Part shown: positions 1 through 5,165 of the stretch, one piece after another | How the letters are laid out: the number at the start of each line of letters is the position of its first letter | How positions within the stretch are numbered: position 1 is the first letter of the stretch | Notes under the pieces: generated by a model | Databases searched by the model: none | What the model was told of the DNA's origin: nothing | The model's input: the letters and a program-made list of their open reading frames with translations, nothing else | Made by a program: the position numbers and the translations under genes | Source of the DNA: Clostridiales bacterium | Lineage (GTDB): Bacteria > Bacillota > Clostridia > Lachnospirales > Anaerotignaceae | NCBI GenBank assembly: GCA_021202325.1 | Contig: JAJQDF010000049.1 | Span: forward strand, 1 to 5,272 | Direction of reading: 5' to 3' | Length of the DNA: 5,272 nt

Positions 1-60
1 CCGACGCCGCTCTAGGCCCCGCTGGCCCTTCCTCCGCCGCCGACGAAGCCCCCACCGCCG
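1..60. other. GC-rich (about 80%) tail at the window edge
   Basis: By hand count 48 of the first 60 bases are G or C, far above the adjacent coding sequence. On the minus strand it encodes the last 16 residues (Gly-rich, then GRASGA) and the TAG stop, plus 11 bases beyond it. Neither of the other two minus-strand frames gives a sequence resembling the upstream beta-helix repeats (one is Arg-rich, the other Ala/Glu/Pro-rich), so a simple single-base frameshift does not obviously restore a longer protein. It could be a genuine Gly-rich end, an assembly-edge artefact or a junction. Confidence 0.5.
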
Positions 61-1190
61 ATGCTCAATGCCGTTACTGTGCCGCCGTTTATTGTTATGC
101 TGCCACTCATATCTGTTTCGTTGCCGCCGCCGATACCCGCAGCATAATTACCACCTGTTGCGTCCAAGCTGCCTGTAATCGCACCGTCGCCGTCCGCGCT
201 TGTTATCGTGAGGTTTTCGCTTGTAAGCTGCAATCCGGCATATCTGTTACTGCCGCTCGCGTCGAGCGTATTCTTGTTTAAAAGCTTTACGGTAACCGTG
301 CCCGCGCCGGTAAGCTCCACCGGCGGTGCGCTGCTGCTTGATATATTCACACCCGCAAGCGTCAGCGTTACAGCGTCGCTTGATGTGACCTTAATCGTGT
401 CCGAGGTCGCGTTTTCCGTTCCGTCCGTCTGCGTAATCGTGTATTCACCGCCGCCCGAAATGGTAAGCAGACCGTTGTCATAGCTGCATTCGCCGTCGCC
501 TGATTGGACCGTAAACGCGCCATAGGTACCGTTCACCGCAGTCAGCACGGGCACCGCTGTGAGGGCTGCGGGCTGCCCGCTTTCCTCCGCTTCCTCTTCG
601 CCCTCGGCGTTCGCCTCCTCCTCCGAGGGCTCGTCCGCTTCTTCTTCCGCAGCAGAAGATGTCGGCTCACTCGCCGCTAACGTCACTTCAAGCTCGCCGG
701 TTATAGCTTCGCCGGAAATCGTAAATTCGCCGGTTTCACTGTCAACCGCGGCGTTTTGCGCTTCACCGCCGCCAACGGTGTACGACACGGTATAATCATA
801 GCTCGTGCTGAAACTGTCGATACTGCCGGTATAATCCGTGCCATAGGTCGCGGTATCCGCGCCCGATAAGCCGTCCGCAAGCGATACAGCGTAGGAATTT
901 AAGATAAGCCGGAGAGTTGCTTCTTCTTGTATACCGCAATCCGCCAAGGTTTGACTGTCCTCCAGCAGCTGTTCTTCATAATACAGCTGCTGTTGGTCGG
1001 CAGCATATCCAAATGTATCGAATATCTTCCCTTTCACATCTTCTATCGTGTCGGCAGGCTCTGCGTCAATAGCAGATGTTTCGCCGGAAGTCTCCACGGA
1101 TATGTAAACCTGCATAGCCATAGCAGTAACCGGCAGCATCGCCGCGCACATCACCACCGCCACCAGCAAACTCATAATTTTTCTCCTCAT
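12..1190 (-). CDS. Secreted protein with N-terminal ubiquitin-like domain and Gly/Thr-rich beta-helix-like C-terminus
   Basis: Seen: residues 1-25 form a Sec signal peptide (MRRK, then a hydrophobic core, ending TAMA) with predicted cleavage after Ala25. Residues 26-97 are a ubiquitin-like domain (listed separately). Residues 98-175 look like an Ig-like beta module of Firmicutes surface proteins (TYGTDYTGSI, GEFTISGEAITG). Residues 176-207 are a Glu-rich linker. Residues 210-380 are a Thr/Ser/Gly-rich repeat region (TLTLAGVNI, AGIGGGN, GSITINGGTVTA) resembling secreted carbohydrate-binding beta-helix proteins of the Cthe_2159 type. Start: the ATG at 1190 has AGGGAGGGG 8 nt upstream; an internal Met6 would remove the positively charged n-region. 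The xdh operon lies upstream on the same strand but is separated by a terminator. Odd: the protein ends at a TAG 11 bp from the window edge, in 80% GC sequence, with no LPXTG, SLH or transmembrane anchor, so it may be truncated. The role is unknown; an extracellular binding or adhesion function is inference. Confidence 0.85.
   Translation of the reverse strand: MRRKIMSLLVAVVMCAAMLPVTAMAMQVYISVETSGETSAIDAEPADTIEDVKGKIFDTFGYAADQQQLYYEEQLLEDSQTLADCGIQEEATLRLILNSYAVSLADGLSGADTATYGTDYTGSIDSFSTSYDYTVSYTVGGGEAQNAAVDSETGEFTISGEAITGELEVTLAASEPTSSAAEEEADEPSEEEANAEGEEEAEESGQPAALTAVPVLTAVNGTYGAFTVQSGDGECSYDNGLLTISGGGEYTITQTDGTENATSDTIKVTSSDAVTLTLAGVNISSSSAPPVELTGAGTVTVKLLNKNTLDASGSNRYAGLQLTSENLTITSADGDGAITGSLDATGGNYAAGIGGGNETDMSGSITINGGTVTALSIGGGGFVGGGGRASGA
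900..1115 (-). other. Ubiquitin-like domain (residues 26-97 of the secreted protein)
   Basis: Seen: the domain starts MQVYISV and keeps the ubiquitin landmarks EP.DTIE.VK.KI, D..G....DQQ.L, LED..TL.D..IQ.E.TL.L.L in register. A hand alignment to eukaryotic ubiquitin needs one inserted residue in the first beta-hairpin and gives about 34 identities over 71 positions. Equivalents of ubiquitin K27 and K29 remain (K53, K55). K6, K11, K33, K48 and K63 are Ser, Glu, Thr, Gln and Glu. The Ile44 patch is changed (I44 to Tyr70, H68 to Arg94, V70 to Ile96). The LRLRGG tail is replaced by NSYAVS running into the next domain, so conjugation through a C-terminal glycine is not expected. The domain has 16 acidic and 3 basic residues, whereas ubiquitin is near neutral. 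Known: the beta-grasp fold occurs widely in bacteria, but sequence this close to true ubiquitin is uncommon. Confidence 0.88.
1116..1190 (-). other. Sec signal peptide coding segment
   Basis: The first 25 codons encode a basic start (MRRK), a hydrophobic stretch (IMSLLVAVVMCAAMLPV) and a small-residue c-region ending in Ala-Met-Ala. Cleavage by signal peptidase I after Ala25 would leave Met26-Gln27 as the new N-terminus, which matches residues 1-2 of ubiquitin. Cys15 is preceded by Met, not by the Gly, Ala or Ser of a lipobox, so lipoprotein processing is unlikely. Confidence 0.85.
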
Positions 1191-1198
1191 ATTAATAT

Positions 1199-1207
1199 CC
1201 CCTCCCT
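1199..1207 (-). promoter_or_regulatory. Ribosome binding site of the ubiquitin-like gene
   Basis: The minus strand reads AGGGAGGGG, 8 nt before the ATG at 1190. It fixes the start upstream of the MRRK signal-peptide basic region. It lies only about 20 nt downstream of the U-tract of the leader hairpin, so a transcript that terminates there would lack this site. Confidence 0.75.
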
Positions 1208-1227
1208 ATATCCGATTTAGCACAACG

Positions 1228-1273
1228 AAAAAAGGCACATAATGTCCATGTTGTAATGGACACTACGTGCCTT
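1228..1273 (-). terminator. Strong intrinsic terminator-like hairpin in the leader of the ubiquitin-like gene
   Basis: On the minus strand two 18-nt arms (1273-1256 and 1249-1232) enclose a 6-nt loop (UACAAC) and run directly into six U (1233-1228, the last arm bases being part of this tract). The middle of the stem pairs GUAG with UUAU through two G-U wobbles, so the minus-strand RNA forms an uninterrupted 18-bp stem. The plus-strand RNA would have two A-C mismatches and no U-tract, which indicates minus-strand function. It lies 213 nt below the xdhC stop and 38 nt above the ubiquitin-like start, downstream of both promoter candidates. It could be a second terminator for xdh read-through or a regulated attenuator of the ubiquitin-like gene. 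No known riboswitch consensus was recognised. Confidence 0.75.
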
Positions 1274-1310
1274 AAATATTTCCTTTATTCTTTTAGGGGC
1301 AACAAAAGCG

Positions 1311-1331
1311 GACAGAACTATCTCATCTGTC
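1311..1331 (-). other. Possible 5'-end stem-loop of the leader RNA
   Basis: The minus strand has GACAGA (1331-1326) and UCUGUC (1316-1311) around a 9-nt loop. It would sit at the very 5' end of a transcript started from the proximal promoter candidate (predicted start near 1332). Such 5' hairpins can stabilise mRNA, but a 6-bp stem is weak evidence. Confidence 0.3.
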
Positions 1332-1338
1332 TGTCAAT

Positions 1339-1367
1339 ATTTTACAAAAACCTGGCATTACAGTCAA
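1339..1367 (-). promoter_or_regulatory. Candidate sigma-A promoter P1 for the ubiquitin-like gene
   Basis: On the minus strand TTGACT (1367-1362, 5 of 6 to consensus) and TAAAAT (1344-1339, 5 of 6) are separated by exactly 17 nt. The predicted start near 1332 gives a leader of about 140 nt that contains the 18-bp terminator-like hairpin before the ribosome binding site. It is the best promoter match in the gap, but unverified. Confidence 0.6.
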
Positions 1368-1391
1368 CCCCTTCTGTTTAATATCACTAAT

Positions 1392-1420
1392 ATTTTACCA
1401 AAGTATATTTGCAATTGCAA
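1392..1420 (-). promoter_or_regulatory. Candidate upstream tandem promoter P2
   Basis: On the minus strand TTGCAA (1420-1415, 4 of 6) and TAAAAT (1397-1392, 5 of 6) are again 17 nt apart. The -10 region repeats that of P1: the 10-mer AATATTTTAC (plus strand) occurs at 1336-1345 and 1389-1398, 53 bp apart. The -35 lies inside the palindrome at 1409-1420. The -35 is weak and AT-rich sequence gives such matches by chance. Confidence 0.35.
1409..1420. promoter_or_regulatory. Perfect 12-bp palindrome TTGCAATTGCAA, possible operator
   Basis: The site is its own reverse complement over 12 bp and covers the -35 of candidate promoter P2. Short perfect palindromes over a -35 are typical of binding sites for dimeric winged-helix repressors such as the MarR family, but no specific regulator can be assigned. 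The symmetry does not extend beyond 12 bp. Confidence 0.3.
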
Positions 1421-1454
1421 CCAAAAAGTAAAATAAAAGATTAAAATAAGCAGC

Positions 1455-1480
1455 ACAGGGACGGAATTTTCCGCCCCTGT
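1455..1480 (-). terminator. Terminator hairpin after xdhC
   Basis: It begins 3 nt after the xdhC TAA. The minus-strand RNA pairs ACAGGG, a G-U wobble and CGGA with UCCG, U and CCCUGU around an AAAU tetraloop (11 bp). The wobble pairs only in minus-strand RNA; the plus-strand copy has an A-C mismatch there. What follows is U-rich (UUAUUUU, UUUUAUUUU) but lacks an immediate U run, so termination may be partial. On the plus strand the stem is followed by six T, so it could also stop opposing transcription. Confidence 0.65.
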
Positions 1481-1483
1481 TTT

Positions 1484-1969
1484 TTATGCTTTGTTTTCAA
1501 GCCTTTTATTTAGAGTTTTCTCCACCGCATTCAGTATGTTTTCGTATCCCGTACAACGGCAGAGATGTCCCGAAAGAAGCTTTCTAAGCTCATCCCTTGT
1601 ATACCGTTTGCCGGACTCCAGTATTTCCACCGCCGACATAATAAATCCCGGGGTGCAGAATCCGCACTGTACGGCGGCCTCATCTATGAATGCCTGCTGA
1701 ATATCCGACAGCTCGCCGTTGGGGCCCAGAAGCCCTTCCACTGTGCGTATTTCCTTGCCGTCGGCCCATATGGCCAGATATATGCAGGAATTAAAGCACT
1801 CGCCATCAATCAGTACGTTGCAGGCTCCGCACTCGCCGACCTCACAGCCCTTTTTGACCGATGTCAGCCGGTAGTCGTTTCTGAGCATATCCGTCAGTGA
1901 GGCTCTCACATCCACCATTGTTTCAGTATATTTTCCGTTTATTGTGCATCTGACAAGCTTTCTCTGCAT
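1484..1969 (-). CDS. xdhC: Xanthine dehydrogenase [2Fe-2S] subunit XdhC (E. coli-type naming)
   Basis: This small iron-sulfur subunit passes electrons from the molybdenum centre to FAD. Numbered from the ATG at 1969 (161 aa), the N-terminal plant-ferredoxin-like domain holds cluster ligands C42, C47, C50 and C62 (KGCEVGECGAC). The C-terminal helical domain holds C102, C105, C137 and C139 (QCGFCTPG and LCRCTGY). All eight ligands of the two clusters are present. Length and motifs match E. coli XdhC, recalled from family knowledge. Start choice: a GTG at 1972 is in frame one codon earlier, but the ATG has GGAGGT 8 nt upstream and overlaps the xdhB stop by one base (TGATG), which suggests translational coupling. 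A terminator hairpin follows. This is not the XdhC/PucA-type molybdenum cofactor chaperone that shares the name in other species. Confidence 0.93.
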   Translation of the reverse strand: MQRKLVRCTINGKYTETMVDVRASLTDMLRNDYRLTSVKKGCEVGECGACNVLIDGECFNSCIYLAIWADGKEIRTVEGLLGPNGELSDIQQAFIDEAAVQCGFCTPGFIMSAVEILESGKRYTRDELRKLLSGHLCRCTGYENILNAVEKTLNKRLENKA

Positions 1970-2850
1970 CACAGCTCACCTCCTGCCAGTCTTACTGACT
2001 CTGCCACAGCACGTTTCGAAAGCTCCTCTATGAGCTGAAGCCTCAGCTCCTTGGATGCTCTCCAGCTTGTTCTGGGGTTAACATCGTTGAGGGCAGTTTT
2101 CGCAAATTCCGCTATGTTTTCCTCGGTTACGGCCTTTCCTCTTATAAATTCCTCAGCAGATTTAGCCCTAATGGGAATCGGCGCCGCAACGCCGTAGGCA
2201 ATACGTACGTCCTCGAATGTCTTTTTGTCCGCCGATAACTTAACATTGGCCGAACAACCCGTTGTGGCTATGTCCATGGCGTTTCTCATGGCATACTTTA
2301 TATAGTGGCCGAAATAGCCCTCGTAGCTTTCCTTTTTTATAAGTATGGCCGTTAAAATTTCGTTGTGCTTCAGGTCAACCTTTCCGGCACTTATGTAGAA
2401 ATCATGTATGGGTAGCTGTCTTACGCCGTCCTCACCGGTAATCTCCATCACGGCATCATAGGCATGGAGAGTCGAAGCCGAATCCGCCGATGTAACGCCG
2501 TTGCAGGTGTTGCCGCCTATAGTTCCTATGTTCCTTATCTGGGGGCCGCCGACCATGTCCACGGCCTCGCCAAGCACGTTTATATATTTTTGTATTATTT
2601 CATTCTTTGTAATATGGGAAAAGCTCGTCAGCGGAAGTATGCGTATCGTTCCGTCATCCTCCAGCTTTACGCCCCTCAGCTCGTCAAGGCCGTAAATGCT
2701 CACAAGCTCACAGCCTGCCATCTTTCCCTCTCTCATCTTAATGAGGACGTCGCTGCCTCCGGCAATTATCTTTGCCTCGGGATGCTCCGTAAGGAGTTCC
2801 ACCGCATTTGCAACCGACTGCGCCTCATATAAAGCCTTCATATCATACAT
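1969..2850 (-). CDS. xdhB: Xanthine dehydrogenase FAD-binding subunit XdhB
   Basis: This flavin subunit of the cytoplasmic heterotrimeric molybdenum hydroxylase delivers electrons to NAD+ or another acceptor. At 293 aa it is the usual length. The N-terminal FAD-binding domain shows AGGSD (30-34) and GGPQIRNIGTIGGN (101-114), the conserved flavin loops, then NTCNGVTSADSAS. The C-terminal CO-dehydrogenase-flavoprotein-like domain starts near 180 with KYAMRNAMDIAT and contains GVAAPIPIR and SWRASKELRLQLI, strikingly like E. coli XdhB. No extra cysteine-rich insertion, as found in 4-hydroxybenzoyl-CoA reductase, is present. The ATG at 2850 has AAAGGAGGG 7 nt upstream, overlapping the xdhA stop. 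The gene is 14 nt after xdhA and its TGA overlaps the xdhC ATG. The physiological electron acceptor cannot be read from the sequence. Confidence 0.94.
   Translation of the reverse strand: MYDMKALYEAQSVANAVELLTEHPEAKIIAGGSDVLIKMREGKMAGCELVSIYGLDELRGVKLEDDGTIRILPLTSFSHITKNEIIQKYINVLGEAVDMVGGPQIRNIGTIGGNTCNGVTSADSASTLHAYDAVMEITGEDGVRQLPIHDFYISAGKVDLKHNEILTAILIKKESYEGYFGHYIKYAMRNAMDIATTGCSANVKLSADKKTFEDVRIAYGVAAPIPIRAKSAEEFIRGKAVTEENIAEFAKTALNDVNPRTSWRASKELRLQLIEELSKRAVAESVRLAGGEL
1978..1983 (-). promoter_or_regulatory. Ribosome binding site of xdhC, inside the end of xdhB
   Basis: The minus strand reads GGAGGT within the last codons of xdhB (encoding Gly-Gly). It is 8 nt before the ATG at 1969 and 5 nt before the alternative GTG at 1972. 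The spacing favours the ATG. Confidence 0.7.
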
Positions 2851-2864
2851 TCGGTATCCCTCCT

Positions 2865-5147
2865 TTAAATAAGTCCCGCTTCCTTGAAGCTTACGAACAG
2901 GTTATGCGGATTCATGGGCAGCTTGTTTAAGCTGACACCAGTAGCATTGAGTATGGCATTCCTTATGGCCGGAGCGCCCGGAACCGCCGGTGGCTCGCCC
3001 AAAGCCTTTGTTCCGAAGGCACTGGTCGGCTCATAATTTTCCACAAACTGCGCCTCAAGATGGGGATGATCCATTGTTGTGCTGAGCTTATAGTCCAGCA
3101 GGTTGTTGTTGAGCGGCTTTCCGGTTTTTTCATCATAGAGAAGCTGTTCGCTCAGGGCGTAGCCTATGGCCATGCTCATTCCGCCGTGAACCTGCGCCTC
3201 TGCCAGTTGAGGATTAATAAGCTTTCCGCAGTCGTGTACATTTATAATATCCAGCACCTTAACCTTACAGAGGGGTATATCCACCTCAACCTCGGCAAAA
3301 GAACAGCCGAAGGAATAGGCATTTGTCTTTATCTGATATGTGCTTTCGGCGGCTATATGCTCGCTCTTTGTAAGGCTGTAGAGAACCTCGGTCGCCAGCT
3401 CGCCCAGCGACATAAGAACTCTGCCGTCCGTTGTGCGCACAATGTTTCCGTCAATTATATTTAAATCGCTTTTTTCCATCCTTGTAAGCTCGTGGGCATG
3501 TTCAAGTATTTTGTTCTTGAGAAGAAGTCCGGTCTGCTTTATTGAAAAGCCTGCCACATAGGTCTGCCTTGAAGCGTAGGCTCCTGTTCCGAAGGGAGTA
3601 ACATCCGTGTCCTGAACGGTCACAACATTAACATCCTGGAACTTTATTCCCACAACTTCCGAGGCCATCTGCGCAAATACAGTGTCTGCGCCCTGACCTA
3701 TTTCCGTTTCGGCAAGCTGAAGCTGTATAGAGCCGTCCTGGTTGAGAACCATTCGGCAGGCGCTCGTTTCCAGCGAAATCGGCCAAACAGCGGTGTTGTA
3801 CCAGAATATTGACATACCGACGCCTCTGCGGATTGGGCCGGTCTGGTTTTTATATTTCTCCAGCTTTTCATCCCAATGGATATATTCTCTGCCCTTTGCC
3901 ATGCACTGATTGAGGCTGTCGAAATAGTTTTCATTCTTGGAAAATTCATCCTTGAAGCCCACATCCATCATGTTTTTCTGCCTTATCTTAATGGAGCCTA
4001 TGCCAAGTGTTTTAGCAATGTCCTCGATATGGCTTTCCATGGCGAAGGCCACCTGAGGTATACCGTAGGCTCTCATAGCGCCGGCGGCTGCCCTGTTTGT
4101 AAATATCGAATAGGCATCGGCTTCATAGGCTTCGCATTTATACAGCTGAGTAAATGCCGAAATGCCCTTGGCCGCAATGCTGTGTCCATGGGATGCATAG
4201 GCACCCTGATTAGCGAAGGACTCACATTTTCTGGCAACGAAGGTTCCGTCCGGCCTTGCGTATGTAATGAGATGGAACCTTATGGCGTGGCGCACTCTGT
4301 TGCAGGCAAAGGTCTCTTCCCTTGTCATATCTATTTTAACCGGTCTGCCGCCCACCTGGGTTGTGAGATAAGCGCAGAGCGGCTCATAGAGGGCATCCTG
4401 CTTATTGCCGAAGCCTCCACCGATATAGGGCTTAATAATTCTGATCTTGCCCCAGGGGATACCCAGCGCCTGACCAACGATACGGCGGACAATATGTGGA
4501 ATCTGCGTCGATGAAACGACAACAATCCTGCCGCCCTCCTCGTAGGCATAGCAAATGTGGTTCTCTATATGGCAGTGCTGAACCGTGGGCGTATCGTACC
4601 AGCCCTCGAACTTTATAAGTCCCTCTTCCTTTATGGCCTCCTCATAGTTCCCTTTGTTGGCCGATGTATGCTTAAGTATATTATTCTTGTATTCCTCATG
4701 AATCTGCGGAGCGCCGTCCTTCATGGCCTCCTGCTGATCCAGCACAAATGGATATTCCTCATATTCGGCCTTTATTGCCTTAAGCGCCCTGTTGGCGGCC
4801 ACTTCATCTTCGGCAATTACCGCCGCAACATCATCGCCGTAATAACGGACTCTGCTTGTTAAAAGAAGCCTGTCGGCAACGTCCTGATGGGCGGGATCCG
4901 TTGACCAGGGATGTCCTGCTGTCGGGAACTTATACTGCGGCACATCGAAGCATGTAACTATCTTCACAACGCCGGGTATCTTTTCCGCCTCGCTGGTGTC
5001 AACGGACTTGACAACGCCGTTGGCAATGGTTGATCTGAAAACCTTGGCGATATAAAAATTTTTCTCTGCCATATCGTCGGTATATTTAGCCCTTCCCGTC
5101 ACCTTTTCAAAAGCGTCAACTCTTTTTTCGCTTACTCCTACAGCCAT
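2865..5147 (-). CDS. xdhA: Xanthine dehydrogenase molybdopterin-binding catalytic subunit XdhA
   Basis: This catalytic subunit hydroxylates purines such as hypoxanthine and xanthine at the molybdenum centre. Numbered from the ATG at 5147 it is 760 aa, close to E. coli XdhA. Residues about 10-125 (KVTGRAKYTDD onward) are the aldehyde-oxidase/xanthine-dehydrogenase a/b hammerhead domain; the remainder is the molybdopterin-binding domain. Visible motifs: QHCHIEN with Glu195, STQIPHIVRR (213-222), GGGFGNKQD (243-251), GAMRAYG with Arg359, ETEIGQGADT (480-489), and LGEPP with Glu718. Glu195, Arg359 and Glu718 correspond to the catalytic Glu/Arg/Glu set of xanthine dehydrogenases. Retained Arg359 favours a purine over an aldehyde substrate, by inference. 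Start: an in-frame ATG at 5165 lacks a ribosome binding site, while AGGGGTG lies 6 nt before the ATG at 5147. It is the first gene of the operon. A related nicotinate or other azaheterocycle hydroxylase is a less likely alternative. Confidence 0.93.
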   Translation of the reverse strand: MAVGVSEKRVDAFEKVTGRAKYTDDMAEKNFYIAKVFRSTIANGVVKSVDTSEAEKIPGVVKIVTCFDVPQYKFPTAGHPWSTDPAHQDVADRLLLTSRVRYYGDDVAAVIAEDEVAANRALKAIKAEYEEYPFVLDQQEAMKDGAPQIHEEYKNNILKHTSANKGNYEEAIKEEGLIKFEGWYDTPTVQHCHIENHICYAYEEGGRIVVVSSTQIPHIVRRIVGQALGIPWGKIRIIKPYIGGGFGNKQDALYEPLCAYLTTQVGGRPVKIDMTREETFACNRVRHAIRFHLITYARPDGTFVARKCESFANQGAYASHGHSIAAKGISAFTQLYKCEAYEADAYSIFTNRAAAGAMRAYGIPQVAFAMESHIEDIAKTLGIGSIKIRQKNMMDVGFKDEFSKNENYFDSLNQCMAKGREYIHWDEKLEKYKNQTGPIRRGVGMSIFWYNTAVWPISLETSACRMVLNQDGSIQLQLAETEIGQGADTVFAQMASEVVGIKFQDVNVVTVQDTDVTPFGTGAYASRQTYVAGFSIKQTGLLLKNKILEHAHELTRMEKSDLNIIDGNIVRTTDGRVLMSLGELATEVLYSLTKSEHIAAESTYQIKTNAYSFGCSFAEVEVDIPLCKVKVLDIINVHDCGKLINPQLAEAQVHGGMSMAIGYALSEQLLYDEKTGKPLNNNLLDYKLSTTMDHPHLEAQFVENYEPTSAFGTKALGEPPAVPGAPAIRNAILNATGVSLNKLPMNPHNLFVSFKEAGLI

Positions 5148-5153
5148 AATTTT

Positions 5154-5160
5154 CACCCCT
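5154..5160 (-). promoter_or_regulatory. Ribosome binding site deciding the xdhA start
   Basis: The minus strand reads AGGGGTG, 6 nt before the ATG at 5147. It lies downstream of the alternative in-frame ATG at 5165, so it can only serve the later start, which also matches the short N-terminus of E. coli XdhA. Confidence 0.7.
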
Positions 5161-5165
5161 ATCAT

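Noticed and set aside
208..795. Plus-strand open frames opposite the ubiquitin-like gene, Ser/Pro/Ala-rich
   Set aside because: Low-complexity shadows of the Gly/Thr/Glu-rich minus-strand protein. The minus strand has a signal peptide, a ribosome binding site and domain homology.
1228..1273. Hairpin as a MITE or transposon end
   Set aside because: No target-site duplication or transposase is visible, and the U-tract plus wobble pairing fit a minus-strand terminator better.
1199..1299. Possible sequestration of the ribosome binding site by CCCCU (1299-1295) pairing with AGGGG (1203-1199)
   Set aside because: Only five base pairs over about 90 nt; too weak to claim without folding or covariation data.
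1311..1398. Invertible promoter (phase variation) controlling the surface protein
   Set aside because: The repeated AATATTTTAC is direct, not inverted, and no long inverted repeats bracket the promoter. No recombinase gene is in the window.
1970..1972. GTG start for xdhC one codon upstream
   Set aside because: The ATG at 1969 has better spacing (8 versus 5 nt) from GGAGGT and forms the typical TGATG overlap.
3060..3464. A 134-codon open frame on the plus strand
   Set aside because: It is antisense to the 3' part of xdhA, has no recognisable domain, and is explained by codon bias of xdhA.
3876..4514. A 212-codon open frame on the plus strand
   Set aside because: It lies wholly antisense to xdhA, whose protein motifs are unambiguous. 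It has no recognisable domain and is a shadow of the coding strand.
5148..5165. Upstream in-frame ATG at 5165 as the xdhA start
   Set aside because: No ribosome binding site precedes it, and the AGGGGTG site lies downstream of it. The added residues (MIGVKI) have no counterpart in E. coli XdhA.
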